From JAEHDI01 sp035455185 (GTDB lineage Bacteria > Acidobacteriota > Terriglobia > Bryobacterales > Bryobacteraceae): a stretch of 21,231 nucleotides of DNA. Shown one piece after another: positions 1-6,745 of this stretch (the stretch's first letter is position 1; each line of letters starts with the position of its first letter). Below the pieces are notes generated by a model that worked only from the letters and a program-made list of their open reading frames with translations, made no database searches and was not told where the DNA came from. The stretch is taken from assembly GCA_035455185.1 (NCBI GenBank), contig DATIFQ010000017.1:1-21231 (forward strand). The letters run 5' to 3'. The translations under genes were made by a program, and so were the position numbers.

Positions 1-93
1 CGCGCTGCCGGGGCGTTGATCGGCTACGCCGAGATCGTGGTAACGGAAAGCGTCGCGGCGGTGCGGATTACGGATTTCAAGGCCGAAGAGTGA
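1..93 (+). CDS. SpoA-domain flagellar switch protein (FliN/FliM type), 3' end only
   Basis: The window opens inside this gene. Thirty codons are visible before the TGA at 91-93, ending in the segment IGYAEIVVTESVAAVRITDF. This aligns without gaps to the C-terminal strand region of the complete FliN further on (IALGEVVVVEGNYGVRIRQI): a hydrophobic strand, the E-[IV]-V-V core and a terminal V-R-I. That pattern is the end of the SpoA (surface presentation of antigens) domain, which builds the flagellar C-ring switch. The next gene is fliO, and in many bacteria fliO directly follows fliM-fliN, so FliN is the likelier choice. FliM or a FliM/FliN-like protein cannot be excluded because the N-terminal part lies outside the window. 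Confidence 0.65.
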   Translation, partial: RAAGALIGYAEIVVTESVAAVRITDFKAEE

Positions 94-116
94 CCGCCGC
101 GAGGCGGTGAAGGGGG

Positions 117-413
117 ATGGCGCTGATCGAACAACTTACGGCAATCGCCGGCGTGCTGGCGCTGCTGGCCGCCACGCTCTGGTGGCTACGCCGCGGGGGG
201 TTCGCGCGTTTCCAGAGCGGCGGACCGCGCCGGGCGGCCCTTGGGCAACTGGAGCAACTGGTGCGGCTTCCGCTGACGCCCCAACATTCGCTCCATCTGA
301 TCCGCCTGGCGGGCCGCGCGCTGTTGATCGGGCGCTCTCCGGCGGGTCTGACCGTCCTTGAAAGCGTCGAATGGAAGACCGGAAGCGTCACGCCTACGGA
401 GCCCCCGGAATGA
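117..413 (+). CDS. fliO: FliO, flagellar export gate assembly protein
   Basis: A 98-residue protein with one N-terminal membrane segment (about residues 7-24, ending WWLRRGG), followed by a small cytoplasmic domain with the FliO-like stretch LPLTPQHSLHLIRLAGRALL (about residues 52-71) and GRSPAGLTVL. FliO is a poorly conserved bitopic membrane protein that helps FliP assemble into the export gate. The call rests on this domain pattern and on its place immediately before fliP. The ATG at 117 is preceded by a purine-rich GAGGCGGTGAAGGGGG stretch. The stop codon overlaps the fliP start (ATGA at 410-413), so the two are probably translationally coupled. It is short, as FliO proteins often are. 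Confidence 0.8.
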   Translation: MALIEQLTAIAGVLALLAATLWWLRRGGFARFQSGGPRRAALGQLEQLVRLPLTPQHSLHLIRLAGRALLIGRSPAGLTVLESVEWKTGSVTPTEPPE

Positions 414-1144
414 GAATTCTGTTCCGCCTGCTTCCAGCGGCTGTGTTTCTGCCGGCCGCGCTGGCGGCGCAGGCGTCTCTGCCGGTTCCATTTGGTCCCT
501 CGGGCAGGGCTGAGGCCGCACTCAGCCTGCCGATGCAGATCGTTTTCCTGCTGACGCTGCTGACATTGCTGCCGGCGGCGGTGATGTCGGTGACGCCGTT
601 CCTGCGCATCACCGTGGTGCTGCATTTTCTCCGCCAGGCGTTGGGGGCGCAGACGGTTCCCTCCAACCAGGTGCTCCTCGGTCTGGCGCTGTTCCTGAGC
701 ATTCTGATCATGCAGCCGGTTGCCGCCGAGATGTACGAAAAGGCGTGGAAACCGCTCGAGAAGAACCAGATTACCGTTACCCAGGCTCTCGAGCGGGGCT
801 CACGGCCACTGAGGACTTTTCTGCTCCGTTTCGCCAGGGAAAAGGACATCCGTCTGTTCGTGGAGATCACGCGGGCGCCGGCGCCGCGAAACGCCGCCGA
901 CCTGGATCTACGGATTCTGATTCCCGCCTACATCCTGTCGGAACTGCGGGCGGGGTTTCAGATCGGCGCCGTCCTGTTCCTGCCGTTCCTGGTGATCGAC
1001 CTGGTGGTGGCCTCGGTGGTTCTCTCGGCCGGCATGATCCAGTTGCCGCCGGTCATGATCTCGGCCCCGTTCAAGATCCTGCTGTTCGTACTGGTGGACG
1101 GCTGGAACCTCGTGGTCGGCTCGCTGGTGAAAAGTTTCTACTGA
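410..1144 (+). CDS. fliP: FliP, flagellar type III export gate protein
   Basis: This 244-residue protein is a core subunit of the FliPQR export gate, the helical channel through which flagellar rod, hook and filament subunits leave the cytoplasm. It has the family's cleavable signal peptide (about residues 1-20, ending ALAAQA). The conserved segments are SVTPFLRITVVLHFLRQALG (60-79), PSNQVLLGLALFLSIL (84-99) and the C-terminal IPAYILSELRAGFQIG followed by two strong membrane helices. Length is typical for FliP. The start at 410 overlaps the fliO stop and removes an upstream in-frame ATG at 371 that lies inside fliO. The gene is followed 15 nt later by fliQ. Confidence 0.97.
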   Translation: MRILFRLLPAAVFLPAALAAQASLPVPFGPSGRAEAALSLPMQIVFLLTLLTLLPAAVMSVTPFLRITVVLHFLRQALGAQTVPSNQVLLGLALFLSILIMQPVAAEMYEKAWKPLEKNQITVTQALERGSRPLRTFLLRFAREKDIRLFVEITRAPAPRNAADLDLRILIPAYILSELRAGFQIGAVLFLPFLVIDLVVASVVLSAGMIQLPPVMISAPFKILLFVLVDGWNLVVGSLVKSFY

Positions 1145-1159
1145 ACACTTGGTTTCGTC

Positions 1160-1429
1160 ATGTCCTTCGAACTCGTAGTCGATGTTTTGCGACAGTCGCT
1201 GTGGACCACGTTCTGGCTCGGGGCGCCGCTACTGCTGGTGGGCTTCATCGCGGGAATCGGGGTCAGCCTCCTGCAGATCGTCACCTCGATCCAGGATTCG
1301 GCGTTCGGCACGGTGCCTCGACTGGCCGCGTTTCTGGCGGGCTTGGTACTGCTGATGCCGTGGATGTTGAAAAAACTGGCAGCCTACACGGTGGCAGTCT
1401 TCGGGGACTTCGGGCGCTATGCCGGCTAG
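1160..1429 (+). CDS. fliQ: FliQ, flagellar type III export gate protein
   Basis: An 89-residue protein with two transmembrane helices (about residues 14-40 and 52-78), exactly the FliQ size and topology. Family signatures include the LLQIVTSIQDSAFGTVPRL loop between the helices, where Q and E/D residues and the hydrophobic T-x-x-P stretch are conserved. FliQ packs around the FliP-FliR core of the export gate in the membrane. No good Shine-Dalgarno sequence is visible before the ATG, which suggests translation coupled to fliP. Its 3' end overlaps the fliR start by 11 nt. Confidence 0.95.
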   Translation: MSFELVVDVLRQSLWTTFWLGAPLLLVGFIAGIGVSLLQIVTSIQDSAFGTVPRLAAFLAGLVLLMPWMLKKLAAYTVAVFGDFGRYAG

Positions 1430-2186
1430 CCTCGCCATCCCCCCGTCTCTGCTGTTCGGGTTTCTGCTGGTGCTGGCGCGGGTGGCCGGAGCCCTCGTCT
1501 TTGTGCCGATTCCGGGTGTGCAGCGGGGCCCGGAGATGGCGCGGGCAGTGATATCGGTGGCGGTGACGCTGGCCCTCTTTTCGCTTTGGCCGGTGGCGGT
1601 GGACGCGCCGGACCCGGGCCGGCTCGCCGGCTGGCTACTGTTCGAAGCGGCTCTGGGTGTGATGGTGGGACTGGCGGTCTCATTCCTGACCGAAACGCTG
1701 GTGATGGCGGCCCAGGTGGTTGGGCTGCCGGCCGGGTTCGCCTACGCCTCGATGGTCGACCCGCAGACTCAGGCCGACTCGGGCGTTCTGCTCGTTTTCG
1801 CGCAGCTTTCGGCCGGTCTCCTGTTCTTCGCCGCCGGCCTGGACCGCGAGGTTCTGCGAATCTTCGCACGCAGCCTGGAATCGCTTCCGCCAGGGGCCGT
1901 GGCACTGCCCGCTTCGGCCGGCGAGGCGCTGATCCGGCTTGGCGCGGGGATTTTCACGGTCGGGTTCCGGCTGGCTCTGCCGGCGGTAGCGCTACTGATG
2001 CTGGTTGATATCGCGCTGGCGCTAGTTGGCAGAGTCCATGCGCAGCTCCAGCTTCTCACCATCTCGTTCCCAGTGAAGATGCTGGCGGCAGTGGCGGTGC
2101 TGGCTTGGACGTTGACGCTATTTCCCCGGCTATACGTTGGCTACGCCGGCCGCGCCTTCGGCGTCTTGCGGGAACTCATCCGGTAG
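1419..2186 (+). CDS. fliR: FliR, flagellar type III export gate protein
   Basis: A 255-residue, very hydrophobic protein with about six membrane segments. It carries the FliR features FGFLLVLARVAGALVFVPIP near the N terminus, a QVVGLPAGFAYASMVDPQTQ segment around residues 98-117 and LLTISFPVKMLAAVAVL near the C terminus. FliR is the single-copy subunit that completes the FliP5-FliQ4-FliR1 gate. It begins with an ATG 11 nt inside fliQ and ends 33 nt before flhB. It is not fused to FlhB, as happens in some clostridia. Confidence 0.96.
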   Translation: MPASLAIPPSLLFGFLLVLARVAGALVFVPIPGVQRGPEMARAVISVAVTLALFSLWPVAVDAPDPGRLAGWLLFEAALGVMVGLAVSFLTETLVMAAQVVGLPAGFAYASMVDPQTQADSGVLLVFAQLSAGLLFFAAGLDREVLRIFARSLESLPPGAVALPASAGEALIRLGAGIFTVGFRLALPAVALLMLVDIALALVGRVHAQLQLLTISFPVKMLAAVAVLAWTLTLFPRLYVGYAGRAFGVLRELIR

Positions 2187-2219
2187 CGTCCCTGCGCCGG
2201 GGCGGAACGAACTCTCAGG

Positions 2220-3284
2220 ATGGCGGATCAAGGACAGAGAACCGAACAGCCCACGCCCCGGCGGCTCGAGAAGGCGCGCCGGGAGGGACAGTTCGCGTCT
2301 TCGAGAGAACTCCTCGGGGCGGCCCAGTTTCTCGTGTTCGTAGCGGTGCTGGCCGCCTGGGGCCCGGACTGGCTATCGGCGATGTCGGAGGCGGCGCGGC
2401 TCCTGCTTTCGCAGGCCTTCCGCGCCGACCTTGATCACCAGCGCTTGCTCCGTCTCCTCGCGGAAACCCTCTCCCGCGTCTTCGCGCCGCTGCTTCTCGG
2501 TGGTGCGCTGATAATGGCTGCGGGTCTCGCCGCGCAACTGGCGATGACGCGGCTGGGTTTCAGCCTGGAGAAGACCGCCCCGGACATCCGGCGGCTCAAC
2601 CCGGCCAGCCGGTTGAAGGAGATGTTCCGCCAGAACGTCGCCTCGTTCGTAAAGTCGCTGGTGCTGCTGCCGGTCTTCGCGGCGGCCGTGTGGGCGATCG
2701 CCGCCGCGAACCTGCCGTCCTACCGGAGTCTTCCACTGGACAGCATCGAGGCCGGCATGCGCGAAGTGGCCGGCTCGATCCTCGATCTGCTCTGGAAGGC
2801 GGCGGGCGCGTTCGTGATTCTGGGCTCGATCGACCTGTTCCGGCAGCACCGCCGCTACCTGCGGGACCTGCGGATGAGCAAGCACGAAATTCGCGAGGAG
2901 GCCAAGGAGATGGAGGGAAACCCGCAAATGAAGATGCGCATCCGCCGTCTCCAGCGCGACCTGCTGCGCCGGCAGATGATGCGGCAGGTGAAGACGGCGA
3001 CGGCGGTGATCGTCAATCCCACCCACTTCGCGGTAGCCATCCGTTACCAATCGGAGCAGATGGCTGCTCCCAAGGTTGTGGCGAAGGGCAAGAACTACCT
3101 GGCTCAACGGATACGGGCGTTGGCGGTCGAAAATCAGATCCCGCTGGTGGAGAACCCGCCTCTTGCCCAGGCCCTTTATAAGGCGGTCGACGTGGGACAG
3201 GAGATCCCCGCGCACCTCTACCGCGCGGTGGCGGAGGTTCTGGCGTACATTCTCCGGCTGATGAACGGCCGGTTGCAGGGTTAG
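2220..3284 (+). CDS. flhB: FlhB, export switch protein with autocleavage site
   Basis: A 354-residue membrane protein of the flagellar type III secretion apparatus that changes substrate specificity from rod/hook to filament proteins. The N terminus has the conserved E-x-PTPRRLEKARREGQ motif (residues 9-23), followed by four membrane helices. The segment LRMSKHEIREEAKEMEGNPQ links these to the cytoplasmic domain. The autocleavage motif NPTH is intact at residues 266-269, inside VIVNPTHFAVAIRY; the family cleaves itself between N and P. The C-terminal ENPPLAQALYKAVDVGQEIP is typical. Length is normal. It ends 12 nt before flhA. Confidence 0.97.
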   Translation: MADQGQRTEQPTPRRLEKARREGQFASSRELLGAAQFLVFVAVLAAWGPDWLSAMSEAARLLLSQAFRADLDHQRLLRLLAETLSRVFAPLLLGGALIMAAGLAAQLAMTRLGFSLEKTAPDIRRLNPASRLKEMFRQNVASFVKSLVLLPVFAAAVWAIAAANLPSYRSLPLDSIEAGMREVAGSILDLLWKAAGAFVILGSIDLFRQHRRYLRDLRMSKHEIREEAKEMEGNPQMKMRIRRLQRDLLRRQMMRQVKTATAVIVNPTHFAVAIRYQSEQMAAPKVVAKGKNYLAQRIRALAVENQIPLVENPPLAQALYKAVDVGQEIPAHLYRAVAEVLAYILRLMNGRLQG

Positions 3285-3290
3285 GAGGAG
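3283..3290 (+). promoter_or_regulatory. Shine-Dalgarno sequence of flhA
   Basis: AGGAGGAG lies 6 nt before the flhA ATG at 3297 and overlaps the flhB stop codon. It is the strongest ribosome binding site in the export-gate run and fixes the flhA start. Confidence 0.8.
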
Positions 3291-3296
3291 TGACCG

Positions 3297-5378
3297 ATGG
3301 CTGAGACAAAAGCGATGGCGTGGTTGGGCGGCTGGAAGCTGCCGCAGGGAGTCAGCCTGACGGCGCTGGGCGAACTGGGTGTGCCACTGGCGGTGCTGGC
3401 GATCGTGCTGGCGCTCATCATTCCGCTGCCGACGTTCCTGATGGACCTGCTCATCGTCACCGACATCATGATGTCAGTGGTCGTGATGATGGTCTCGATG
3501 TACATCCGCCGTCCGGTGGAGTTCAGCGTCTTCCCAACCACGCTGCTGTTGCTCACGCTGTTCCGGCTGGCCTTGAACATCTCATCGTCCCGTCTGATTC
3601 TGCTCAACGGAAACCACGGAACCGGCGCCGCCGGGGACGTGATCGAAGCGTTCGGCAGCTTCGTCGTCGGCGGCAACTACATTATTGGCGCGGTCATTTT
3701 TCTGGTCTTAATCGCCATTCAATACGTGGTGATCAACCACGGCGCGGTACGCATCTCGGAGGTCACGGCGCGGTTCACCCTCGATGCCCTGCCGGGAAAG
3801 CAGATGTCGATCGACTCCGACCTGAACGCGGGCATCATCGACGAAGCGGAGGCCCGGGACCGGAGGCGCCAGCTTGTCGGCGAGGCTGAGTTTTACGGTG
3901 CGATGGACGGCGCCTCGCGCTTCACCCAGCGCGACGCCGTGGCGAGCATCCTGATTACCGGCATCAACATCGTCGCCGGGTTTTTGATCGGCATCCTGCA
4001 GCACGGAATGGATTTTCGCCGGGCGCTCGAAACGTACACGGTGCTTACCATCGGCGACGGCCTGGTCACGGTGATCCCGGCGCTGATGATCTCGATCTCG
4101 GGTGGCCTGATCGTGACCCGCGCCAGCTCCGAGGCCCGGCTGGGCGCGGAGTTTCGAAAGCAGGTGTTCGGGAATACCGAACCCCTAATGCTTGCTAGCG
4201 CCGTGCTCGTCGCCCTGGCCGCCTTTCCCGGGCTGCCGAAGATTCCCTTCCTGTTGATGGGCGTGGGACTCGGCGTTTCGGCGTGGCGAAGGAAGAAGCG
4301 GTCGATCGAGTCGGAGAAAACGGCGGCTGCCGCCAAGCCTGCCCTGGCGCGAGAGAATCTCGAAGCGCTGCTGCGGGTCGAGCCAATTGCGGTCGAGGTC
4401 GGCCTCGGGCTCGTACAACTCGTCGAGGGAGGGCAGAACTCGCTATTGTTGCGGCGGATCGGCGGGATTCGGCGGCAGCTTGCCGCGGAATTGGGCTACA
4501 TCCTGCCGCCCGTCCGGGTCACGGATAACCTCTCGCTCGGCGCACGCGAATATGTCGTACTGCTGAAGGGCGAGCGGATCGCCAAATACGAACTCCCGTA
4601 CGGCCGAGAGCTGGCGATCCCCCTCGGCAAGCCCGATCCAAGCCTGGAGGGACAACCGACCCGTGAACCGGCCTTTGGAATGAACGCGCTCTGGATACCC
4701 TCGGAACGAGCTGAGCGCGCCCGAAGCCTCGGTTACACGGTGGTTGACGCCGTCAGCGTGGCGGGAACGCATCTTGCCGAGATCGTGCGGCGCCACGCTT
4801 GCGAGCTGTTCTCCCGGCAGGATGCGAAAAAGCTGCTCGACCGGGTAGCGGCCGAGAACCCGAGGGTCGTCGAGGATCTCGTGCCGAAACTGTTGCCGCT
4901 CGCCACCGTGCAGCGGGTCCTGCAGAACCTGCTCCGGGAGCGGGTCGCCATTCGCGACGCGGTTTCGATCCTCGAATCGCTGAGCGAAGCGGCCGCCGTC
5001 AGCAGGAATCCGGTGTTGCTGACCGAATATGTCCGGCAATCCGTGCGCCGGGCGGTGATCAAGCCTTACCTGAACGCTACCGGGGAGCTGCCAGCGTACT
5101 TCTTCGACCCTTCGATCGAGCAGGTCATCGAGTCATCCATCGAGCACGGCGAGCATCACAGCCATCTGGCAGCGCAGCCGCAGGTACTGCGGGAGATTCT
5201 TACCCGCATCCAGAACAGAATCGGCACACCGGGCGCTCCCGTGGCTGCGGTGGCGAATTCCGGTGCCCGGTACTTTCTCCGCCAGGTTCTGGAATCGTCG
5301 CTGCCGGGACTGTTCGTGCTGTCGCACAACGAGATTCCGCCGGGGGTGAAGGTGGTCTCCCAGGGGGTGATCGGATAG
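3297..5378 (+). CDS. flhA: FlhA, flagellar export apparatus protein
   Basis: A 693-residue protein of the FHIPEP family and the largest part of the export gate. Its cytoplasmic ring docks chaperone-substrate complexes and couples proton motive force to export. The N-terminal half (about residues 20-330) has the membrane helices and the family signature PTTLLLLTLFRLALNISSSR. The conserved loop ISEVTARFTLDALPGKQMSI is followed by DLNAGIIDEAEARDRR. The C-terminal half is the soluble FlhA-C domain, with PPVRVTDNLSLGAREYVVLL and LATVQRVLQNLLRERVAIRD among its recognisable pieces. Length matches the family. In many bacteria flhF and flhG follow flhA, but here the next gene is the sigma factor. Confidence 0.98.
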   Translation: MAETKAMAWLGGWKLPQGVSLTALGELGVPLAVLAIVLALIIPLPTFLMDLLIVTDIMMSVVVMMVSMYIRRPVEFSVFPTTLLLLTLFRLALNISSSRLILLNGNHGTGAAGDVIEAFGSFVVGGNYIIGAVIFLVLIAIQYVVINHGAVRISEVTARFTLDALPGKQMSIDSDLNAGIIDEAEARDRRRQLVGEAEFYGAMDGASRFTQRDAVASILITGINIVAGFLIGILQHGMDFRRALETYTVLTIGDGLVTVIPALMISISGGLIVTRASSEARLGAEFRKQVFGNTEPLMLASAVLVALAAFPGLPKIPFLLMGVGLGVSAWRRKKRSIESEKTAAAAKPALARENLEALLRVEPIAVEVGLGLVQLVEGGQNSLLLRRIGGIRRQLAAELGYILPPVRVTDNLSLGAREYVVLLKGERIAKYELPYGRELAIPLGKPDPSLEGQPTREPAFGMNALWIPSERAERARSLGYTVVDAVSVAGTHLAEIVRRHACELFSRQDAKKLLDRVAAENPRVVEDLVPKLLPLATVQRVLQNLLRERVAIRDAVSILESLSEAAAVSRNPVLLTEYVRQSVRRAVIKPYLNATGELPAYFFDPSIEQVIESSIEHGEHHSHLAAQPQVLREILTRIQNRIGTPGAPVAAVANSGARYFLRQVLESSLPGLFVLSHNEIPPGVKVVSQGVIG

Positions 5379-5577
5379 CCGCCGGCCGGGGGCACTACCG
5401 GCTTCGACGCGATCCGACGATTTATCTAGTGCGGTTCAGAAGAACCCGTGTTCGCATGCAGTTGCCGAGCCGCAACCGGACGGAGCGGAAGCTCCCGCGA
5501 ACTTTTTCAGCACCCTGTCAGTACGGTGGAGCGCTTTGAAATCTTCAAGCCGACGAAATTGTTCTTTGCAGCAGGCC

Positions 5578-5583
5578 GGGGAG
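5578..5583 (+). promoter_or_regulatory. Probable ribosome binding site for fliA
   Basis: GGGGAG lies 5 nt before a GTG at 5589. It is the only reasonable ribosome binding sequence near the conserved start of the sigma factor and is the reason for choosing that GTG over the upstream ATG at 5448. Confidence 0.45.
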
Positions 5584-5588
5584 TGACG

Positions 5589-6353
5589 GTGTCAGCCGGT
5601 GAGGTCGTGTATTCTGGTTCGCACACCGAAGGGACGGTTGCGGAACGGGAGCGGCTGATTCTCGACCATCTGCCGCAAGTGCGTCTGATCGCCCGGCGAA
5701 TCCACGAGCGCCTGCCAGCGACGGTGAGCCTCGACGATCTCGTCTCGACCGGGATACTTGGGCTCATCTCGGCGATCGACAACTTTGATCCGGGACAGAA
5801 CGTCAAGCTGAAGACGTATGCCGAGTACAAGATCCGTGGAGCGATTTTGGACAGCCTGCGGGACCTCGATTGGGCGCCGCGCGATAAGCGAAGAAAGGCG
5901 AAGCAGATCGAGGCGGCCATCTCAGCTGCCGAGCAGCGCCTGCAGCGGGTGGCGACCGAGGAGGAGCTCGCCGCGGAACTGTCTCTCGAAGTCGAAGAAT
6001 ACCGGGAGTGGCTGGTCGAGATTCAAGGACTGTCTCTGAACAGCTATGAGTTCGGTTTCGGAGGCAAGGACGAGCGCAATCTGCTCGACATCGTGCCGGC
6101 CGGTGATGAGCATTCGCCCTCGCAGGTTTTCGAGCTCGCCGAACTGGAGAGGCTCCTGGCGGGTGCTATCGAGCGGATGCCGGCGGTGGAGCGTACTGTG
6201 CTCAGCCTCTACTACCAGGAGGAGCTGACATTGCGGGAGATTGCCAAGGTGATGAACCTGCATCTGTCGCGCATCTCGCAGTTGAAGTCACAGGCGATCC
6301 TGCGGCTGAGGTCTTTTCTTGGAAAGCGCTGGCCAACCCGGCGCGGGAGGTGA
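5589..6353 (+). CDS. fliA: FliA, flagellar RNA polymerase sigma-28 factor
   Basis: A sigma-70-family factor of the FliA/WhiG group, which directs RNA polymerase to late flagellar promoters. Counting from GTG 5589 (254 residues), region 2 is at about 20-95 (SLDDLVSTGILGLISAIDNF, then KTYAEYKIRGAILDSLRDLD). Region 3 is at 98-150 and region 4 at 185-245, with the helix-turn-helix ELTLREIAKVMNLHLSRISQ. The frame stays open upstream to an ATG at 5448, but those 47 codons are cysteine- and arginine-rich, are not FliA-like and lack a ribosome binding site. The 254-residue form also has a normal FliA length. GTG 5583 is an alternative start. It ends with TGA at 6351-6353, touching fliN. Its likely antagonist FlgM is encoded at 8283. 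Confidence 0.93.
   Translation: MSAGEVVYSGSHTEGTVAERERLILDHLPQVRLIARRIHERLPATVSLDDLVSTGILGLISAIDNFDPGQNVKLKTYAEYKIRGAILDSLRDLDWAPRDKRRKAKQIEAAISAAEQRLQRVATEEELAAELSLEVEEYREWLVEIQGLSLNSYEFGFGGKDERNLLDIVPAGDEHSPSQVFELAELERLLAGAIERMPAVERTVLSLYYQEELTLREIAKVMNLHLSRISQLKSQAILRLRSFLGKRWPTRRGR
6345..6350 (+). promoter_or_regulatory. Shine-Dalgarno sequence of fliN
   Basis: GGGAGG inside the last codons of fliA lies 8 nt before the ATG at 6359 and only 2 nt before the ATG at 6353. The spacing favours 6359 as the fliN start. Confidence 0.55.
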
Positions 6354-6358
6354 TGCTC

Positions 6359-6745
6359 ATGAATCCCTCGGATCTTCTTGAGGCGCTCGGGAAACCCGGC
6401 GCCTCCGATCCGGCCCGGCAAGGCGACGACGCTCCGGCGTCCGGTCTGAACTCGAAGACGCTCGACCTGCTTCTCGACGTCGAACTGCCGGTTACGGTGT
6501 CCTTCGGCCGGGCGTTGTTGCCGCTCCAGGACGTTCTCAAGCTGTCCGCCGGCTCGATTGTCGAACTCAATCGCACCATCAGCGAGCCCGTCGAGCTCAT
6601 CGTGAACAACTGCGTGATCGCTCTCGGAGAAGTCGTGGTGGTCGAAGGTAACTATGGTGTGCGAATCCGGCAGATCGCCAGCCGGGAAAATCGGTTATCG
6701 ACAAGCAGCGATTCGCTCCTCCCGGCCCAGTTTCCCCGAGGTTGA
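6359..6745 (+). CDS. fliN: FliN, flagellar motor switch protein
   Basis: A complete FliN of about 128 residues. The first 35 residues are a variable acidic/polar leader. The SpoA domain follows: LDLLLDVELPVTVSFGRALL, then LQDVLKLSAGSIVELNRTIS, then EPVELIVNNCVIALGEVVVV and EGNYGVRIRQI. These are the standard FliN signature blocks. FliN forms most of the lower C-ring, where it binds CheY-P and docks the FliH-FliI export ATPase. Start codons at 6350 (GTG), 6353 (ATG) and 6359 (ATG) are all in frame; 6359 has the best-spaced ribosome binding site. The last 51 bp overlap the end of the oppositely oriented activator gene. It is the second SpoA protein in the window. Confidence 0.95.
   Translation: MNPSDLLEALGKPGASDPARQGDDAPASGLNSKTLDLLLDVELPVTVSFGRALLPLQDVLKLSAGSIVELNRTISEPVELIVNNCVIALGEVVVVEGNYGVRIRQIASRENRLSTSSDSLLPAQFPRG

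Noticed and set aside
2373..3215. Long minus-strand open frame inside flhB (280 codons)
   Set aside because: The plus-strand flhB has full family conservation. The antisense frame is rich in Arg, His and Gln, as expected from GC-rich complement, and shows no domain.
5384..5403. GCCGG...CCGGC inverted repeat after flhA as a terminator
   Set aside because: The stem is only five pairs, no T tract follows, and such GC runs are frequent in this DNA.
5549..5556. GCCGACGA before fliA as a sigma-28 -10 box
   Set aside because: There is no TAAA-like -35 box 15-16 nt upstream and only partial match to GCCGATAA.
5448..5588. 47-codon N-terminal extension of FliA from ATG 5448
   Set aside because: No ribosome binding site, no similarity to sigma factors, and the shorter form has the usual family length.
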